Under the pieces are notes generated by a model, which saw nothing but the letters and a program-made list of their open reading frames with translations, searched no databases and was not told the DNA's origin. Position numbers and translations under genes: made by a program. A stretch of DNA of 18,358 nucleotides, taken from positions 1 through 18,358 of the forward strand of contig CAZYTO010000092.1 of the NCBI GenBank assembly GCA_964650405.1, read 5' to 3'. This document shows, one piece after another, positions 13,885-18,358 of the stretch (its first letter is position 1; each line of letters opens with the position of its first letter). Source of the DNA: CAZYTO01 sp964650405. Its GTDB lineage: Bacteria; Acidobacteriota; Thermoanaerobaculia; Gp7-AA8.

Positions 13885-14340
13885 ATGCTGTCCACGTCAC
13901 GTGCATTCCTGTCAGGAGTTTTCGCTGTCGCACTGGTTGCAGGCTGTGCGGCCGTTCGTCAGCAGAAGGCGGAAGCGGTCCGCGCCGATCAGGGGGAGTT
14001 CCACAACCTGCAGGTGCTTTCCCAGAACATCACCCATGATCAGCTCCTGGCCACGATGCGCATCTTTGCGCGGTCGCTGGGCGTCCGCTGCGATCACTGC
14101 CACGCCGCCGCGCCGGCGGGCTCGAAGGAGCGGCTCGATTTCGCCAGTGACTCGAAAGAGGAGAAGCGGACGGCGCGGACGATGATGCGCATGACGTCGC
14201 ACGTGAACCTCCAGTACCTCTCGGAGCTGCACGACCCGACGGCGGCTGTGACCTGCTACACGTGCCATCGCGGCAAGACGGTGCCCGACGCAGTGCTCCC
14301 GGCCGAGGTCCCCACGGTGTCGTCAGAGCCGGGGCGGTGA
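13885..14340 (+). CDS. Diheme lipoprotein cytochrome c, reaction-centre cytochrome subunit-like
   Basis: 151 residues. Lipoprotein signal FLSGVFAVALVAGC with lipobox LVAG-Cys21, so it is anchored to a membrane facing the periplasm. Two c-type heme sites, CDHCH (69-73) and CYTCH (124-128), lie in a layout like the CytoC_RC family: EFHNLQVLSQNITHDQLLATM, FARSLGVRCDHCH, DFASDSKEEKRTARTMMRM and VTCYTCHRGKTVP. Methionines in the two helices before each site (M58; M100-M103) are candidate distal ligands. ATG 13885 has AGGAGG (13874-13879) five bases upstream, better than upstream in-frame starts. No photosynthesis or other respiratory gene is adjacent. The likely role is generic periplasmic electron transfer. 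Such orphan copies are common in non-phototrophic Acidobacteriota (general knowledge). Confidence 0.88.
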   Translation: MLSTSRAFLSGVFAVALVAGCAAVRQQKAEAVRADQGEFHNLQVLSQNITHDQLLATMRIFARSLGVRCDHCHAAAPAGSKERLDFASDSKEEKRTARTMMRMTSHVNLQYLSELHDPTAAVTCYTCHRGKTVPDAVLPAEVPTVSSEPGR

Positions 14341-14349
14341 GGATCGCTG

Positions 14350-14378
14350 TTCGTTGCTCGCTGCCAACGACCAACGAA
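14350..14378. terminator. Short inverted repeat between convergent cytochrome and glgX genes
   Basis: TTCGTTG (14350-14356) pairs with CAACGAA (14372-14378), and a second CAACGA copy lies inside the loop. It occupies the 39-bp gap where both transcripts end. No T-run, so a terminator role is only suggested by position. Confidence 0.3.
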
Positions 14379-14379
14379 T

Positions 14380-16497
<2,118 letters not shown>

Positions 16498-16526
16498 ACT
16501 CGGCAATTGCCGTGCCGGACGGGAAG

Positions 16527-16608
16527 AGTGCCGAGTTCCGGGTGCCGAGTGCCGTGGACGTCCTCTCAGTCCTTCGTTCTCGGCACTCGGCACTCAGCAC
16601 TCGGCACT
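16527..16608. repeat. Heptad-type hairpin repeat between glgX and the glycosyltransferase gene
   Basis: The left arm 16527-16554 (AGTGCCGAGT...GTGCCGAGTGCCG) pairs with the right arm 16581-16608 (CGGCACTCGG-CACTCAGCAC-TCGGCACT) at 25 of 28 positions around a 26-bp loop. The right arm consists of CACTCGG/CACTCAG heptads, the same units as in the helicase insert at 1302-1335. It lies in the divergent promoter region. Confidence 0.75.
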
Positions 16609-16629
16609 TCCATTGCTTTTCCGAGGCGT

Positions 16630-17616
16630 ATGAGACACCGCAACGCCGCGGATCGCCGGTCTACGTACCTGATCGTGATCGAGCAGGAGACGCTGGGGCC
16701 GGACGATCTTTGCAGTCTTTCCGGATACCTGTCGGGACTGGGGCTCCTCGACTGCGACGTGGTCGTGGTGGACGGCTCACCGTTGCCGTTGTTCGAGCGG
16801 AACCGCCGTTCGTTGCGCTGGGTCAGCCGCCACGTCGCCGCGAAGCCGAAGCACCGCGCGCCGGGCGGGCAGCTCGATCCGCTCCGTGCCGCGGCCGACC
16901 TGGCCGCGTGCGAGCAGGTGGTCATCGCCGACGTCAACGTCCGTTATTCGGAGGAGGCGCTGGCGGAGCTCAGCGACCTGCTCGAAGCGCATGAAGTCGT
17001 GGAGCCGCAGGACTACTTCGAGCCGCTGCCGTGGTGGAGCAGCATCGAAGCCGGCCGCATGCTGGTGCACCGCGGCATCGAGCCGATGCCGGATCACGGG
17101 GCGACGTTCGGCATCCGCCGCAGCGCCGTGCGCAGCCTGCGAACGATCGACTCGCTCTCGGCCACGTACGAAGACCAGGTGCGCCGCCTCGCAGCGGCGG
17201 GCGCCGAGGTGTACTCCGCGACCGGCGTCTTCGTCCGGCGCCTGCCGCCGCCGTTCGTGGACTGGCTCGACACGCGGCCCCGCCAGGCCGGCGACGACTT
17301 CTCCATGCCGGTGAAGACGGCGTTCTTCTTCTCCCTGATCCCCATGGCCCTGCTCCTGGCTGCCTTCGGCGGGCTGCGGGCCGCGGGCAGTTACGGAGGA
17401 ATCCTGGCCTGCGGAGCACTGGCTCTGGCCGTCCGCGGACGCGCCGGTGCGGCGACGTTCTTTCCACTCCGGACCTGCCTCGCTGCGCCGCTTTGGGTGC
17501 TCGAGCGCGCGGTGAGCGTCTATTGGGCGCTCTTCCGCAGGCTTTACGGCATCCGCGCCGAGCCGCGCGGCGTGCCGGATGCGGACCGGGCACACCGGGT
17601 GGCCAGCGGCGAATGA
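16630..17616 (+). CDS. GT2-like glycosyltransferase with C-terminal membrane anchor
   Basis: 328 residues. A Rossmann-type start YLIVIEQETLGPDDL and DCDVVVVDGSP (42-51) is the nucleotide-sugar site. QVVIADVNVRYSEEAL (96-111) holds the acidic DxN/DxD-position motif. QDYFEPLPWWSSIEAGRMLV and GATFGIRRSAV form the acceptor side, and TYEDQVRRL (179-187) gives the ED catalytic-base motif. This order recalls the ceramide-glucosyltransferase/HpnI-like GT21 branch. Two hydrophobic stretches follow (about 230-248 and 256-270), then an amphipathic LERAVSVYWALFRRL. The start ATG 16630 follows GAGGCG at short spacing. It probably transfers a sugar to a lipid or membrane acceptor at the inner membrane. The substrate is unknown. 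It is divergent from glgX across the hairpin repeat. Confidence 0.7.
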   Translation: MRHRNAADRRSTYLIVIEQETLGPDDLCSLSGYLSGLGLLDCDVVVVDGSPLPLFERNRRSLRWVSRHVAAKPKHRAPGGQLDPLRAAADLAACEQVVIADVNVRYSEEALAELSDLLEAHEVVEPQDYFEPLPWWSSIEAGRMLVHRGIEPMPDHGATFGIRRSAVRSLRTIDSLSATYEDQVRRLAAAGAEVYSATGVFVRRLPPPFVDWLDTRPRQAGDDFSMPVKTAFFFSLIPMALLLAAFGGLRAAGSYGGILACGALALAVRGRAGAATFFPLRTCLAAPLWVLERAVSVYWALFRRLYGIRAEPRGVPDADRAHRVASGE

Positions 17617-17640
17617 AGTTGCGGAGCGGAGGAAGCCGGT

Positions 17641-17655
17641 AGCGGGCAACCCGCT
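17641..17655. terminator. Small GC hairpin between convergent genes
   Basis: AGCGGG-CAA-CCCGCT forms a six-base-pair stem with a three-base loop in the 75-bp gap between the glycosyltransferase and propeller gene ends. It has no T-run. Confidence 0.3.
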
Positions 17656-17691
17656 CGCCGCGATCCGCTTGCTCGTCTACGTCGCCGCAGC

Positions 17692-18357
17692 CTACCCCGT
17701 TCGTCCGAACCTGCGCGGGCGCTTGGCTCTGGCTTCCGGGGTGATCTCATAGCGCCAGACGTTGTGATCGCCGTCGCAGATGAAGATTGCGCCGCCGGCC
17801 GCGATCGGCGTCTGCCAGTGAATGGGCCCGATGTTCTTGTCCTGCCATAACATCTGGCCGGTGCTTGCGTCGACCGCGTAGAGGCCGTTGGTCGAGGCGT
17901 AGAACAGCATGCCGTTCGTGAGCACGGGCGACGTGCCTCCCTCCGGCCGTGACCAGCGCTGGATGAGCGCGAGCGAGCCGTCTTCATGCTCCACCACCCC
18001 GAACGACAGCAGTGCGGCGTTGTTTGCAACGAAGATCGAGGTGATGCCGGCCGCCGCGTCCCGCCAGGCTACGGGGCGGGTGAGCACCCACGGCAACCCG
18101 CTGATCTTGGCCAGCTCCCCGCCAATGTGGCGCGGCCCGCCCTGGCCGCTCAGGTCCGCGAGATTCAGCAGGCGCAGCACACCGTCCTTGCCGATCTGCA
18201 CGCCGAGGTGTGGATAGAGCTTCGACGTTTCCGTGGGAAGGATCTCGACGGCTGACGCGGAGAGGTCGAGGTCCTGATCGGTCAGTTCCTGATGTTCCTC
18301 GGGCGTGTAGCTGTCGAGGGGAACGCCGTCGTCGAGCGATCCGTCCGCCTTCAGGGC
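17692..18357 (-). CDS. PQQ-like beta-propeller repeat protein, C-terminal part (N-terminus beyond the window)
   Basis: The frame is open to the right edge, so the start is not in the window. The GTG at 18201 is internal: the residues before it, ILPTETSKLYPHLGV, continue the fold. Visible blades include KDGVLRLLNLADLSGQGG, SPVLTNGMLFYASTNGLYAVD-ASTGQMLWQD and WQTPIAAGGAIFICDGDHNVWRYE, with the A/G-x-T-G-x-x-x-W tryptophan-docking repeat of quinoprotein-like propellers. The preceding part has SYTPEEHQELTDQDLDLSAS. The protein ends in a basic tail (RAKRPRRFGRTG). It is probably secreted or periplasmic. Without the N-terminus, a dehydrogenase cannot be told from a non-enzymatic propeller. Confidence 0.8.
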   Translation of the reverse strand, partial: ALKADGSLDDGVPLDSYTPEEHQELTDQDLDLSASAVEILPTETSKLYPHLGVQIGKDGVLRLLNLADLSGQGGPRHIGGELAKISGLPWVLTRPVAWRDAAAGITSIFVANNAALLSFGVVEHEDGSLALIQRWSRPEGGTSPVLTNGMLFYASTNGLYAVDASTGQMLWQDKNIGPIHWQTPIAAGGAIFICDGDHNVWRYEITPEARAKRPRRFGRTG

Positions 18358-18358
18358 C

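Overview
The window is GC-rich bacterial chromosome with long third-position-GC open frames. The gene set is a diheme lipoprotein cytochrome of the reaction-centre cytochrome type, secreted gamma-glutamyltransferase-family and M28 enzymes, a PQQ-type propeller and small 'AQ'-terminated signal peptides. Together with abundant dispersed palindromic repeats, this suggests an Acidobacteriota-like soil or environmental bacterium. That placement is an inference from gene content, not a database match. I see no rRNA, tRNA, CRISPR array, transposase or phage gene.

Layout. (1) 2-2623: C-terminal part of a large Lhr-type helicase, cut by the left edge. It carries three unrelated low-complexity repeat elements inserted in frame. 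(2) 2650-2784: nested inverted repeat, followed by a PIG-L deacetylase (+) that converges on a SemiSWEET sugar transporter (-). (3) 4226-5329: PAS-GGDEF diguanylate cyclase. (4) 5377-7716: an apparent operon of a TetR regulator, a secreted TPR protein and a CPBP-type membrane protease. The TetR gene starts inside a perfect palindrome that overlaps its promoter. The TPR gene is split by one in-frame TAA, and the protease gene is frameshifted and lacks its EExxxR motif. (5) 7732-10516: an unusual single-ORF fusion of a 10-helix EamA/DMT exporter to an M28 zinc peptidase (-), with a tiny GTGA-coupled ORF behind it and a divergent Lrp/AsnC regulator in front. (6) 10655-12607: gamma-glutamyltransferase-family enzyme, also with an in-frame repeat-derived insert. 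(7) 12736-14340: two small secreted proteins (-) and a diheme lipoprotein cytochrome (+). (8) 14380-17616: glycogen debranching enzyme GlgX (-), with a heptad-repeat hairpin at its 5' side, and a membrane-anchored GT2-like glycosyltransferase (+). (9) 17692-right edge: partial PQQ-like beta-propeller protein (-).

Together these are mostly single-gene housekeeping or periplasmic functions rather than one pathway. Three regulatory units can be read from the sequence: TetR with its damaged cargo, Lrp divergent from an exporter fusion, and a c-di-GMP synthase.

The most notable theme is dispersed repeats living inside protein-coding genes. Five elements of at least three families lie in or at the 5' edge of coding sequences (helicase three times, gamma-glutamyltransferase once, GlgX 5' edge once), and relatives of two of them lie between genes. 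Next in interest are the transporter-peptidase fusion and the probably leaderless, self-repressed TetR start.
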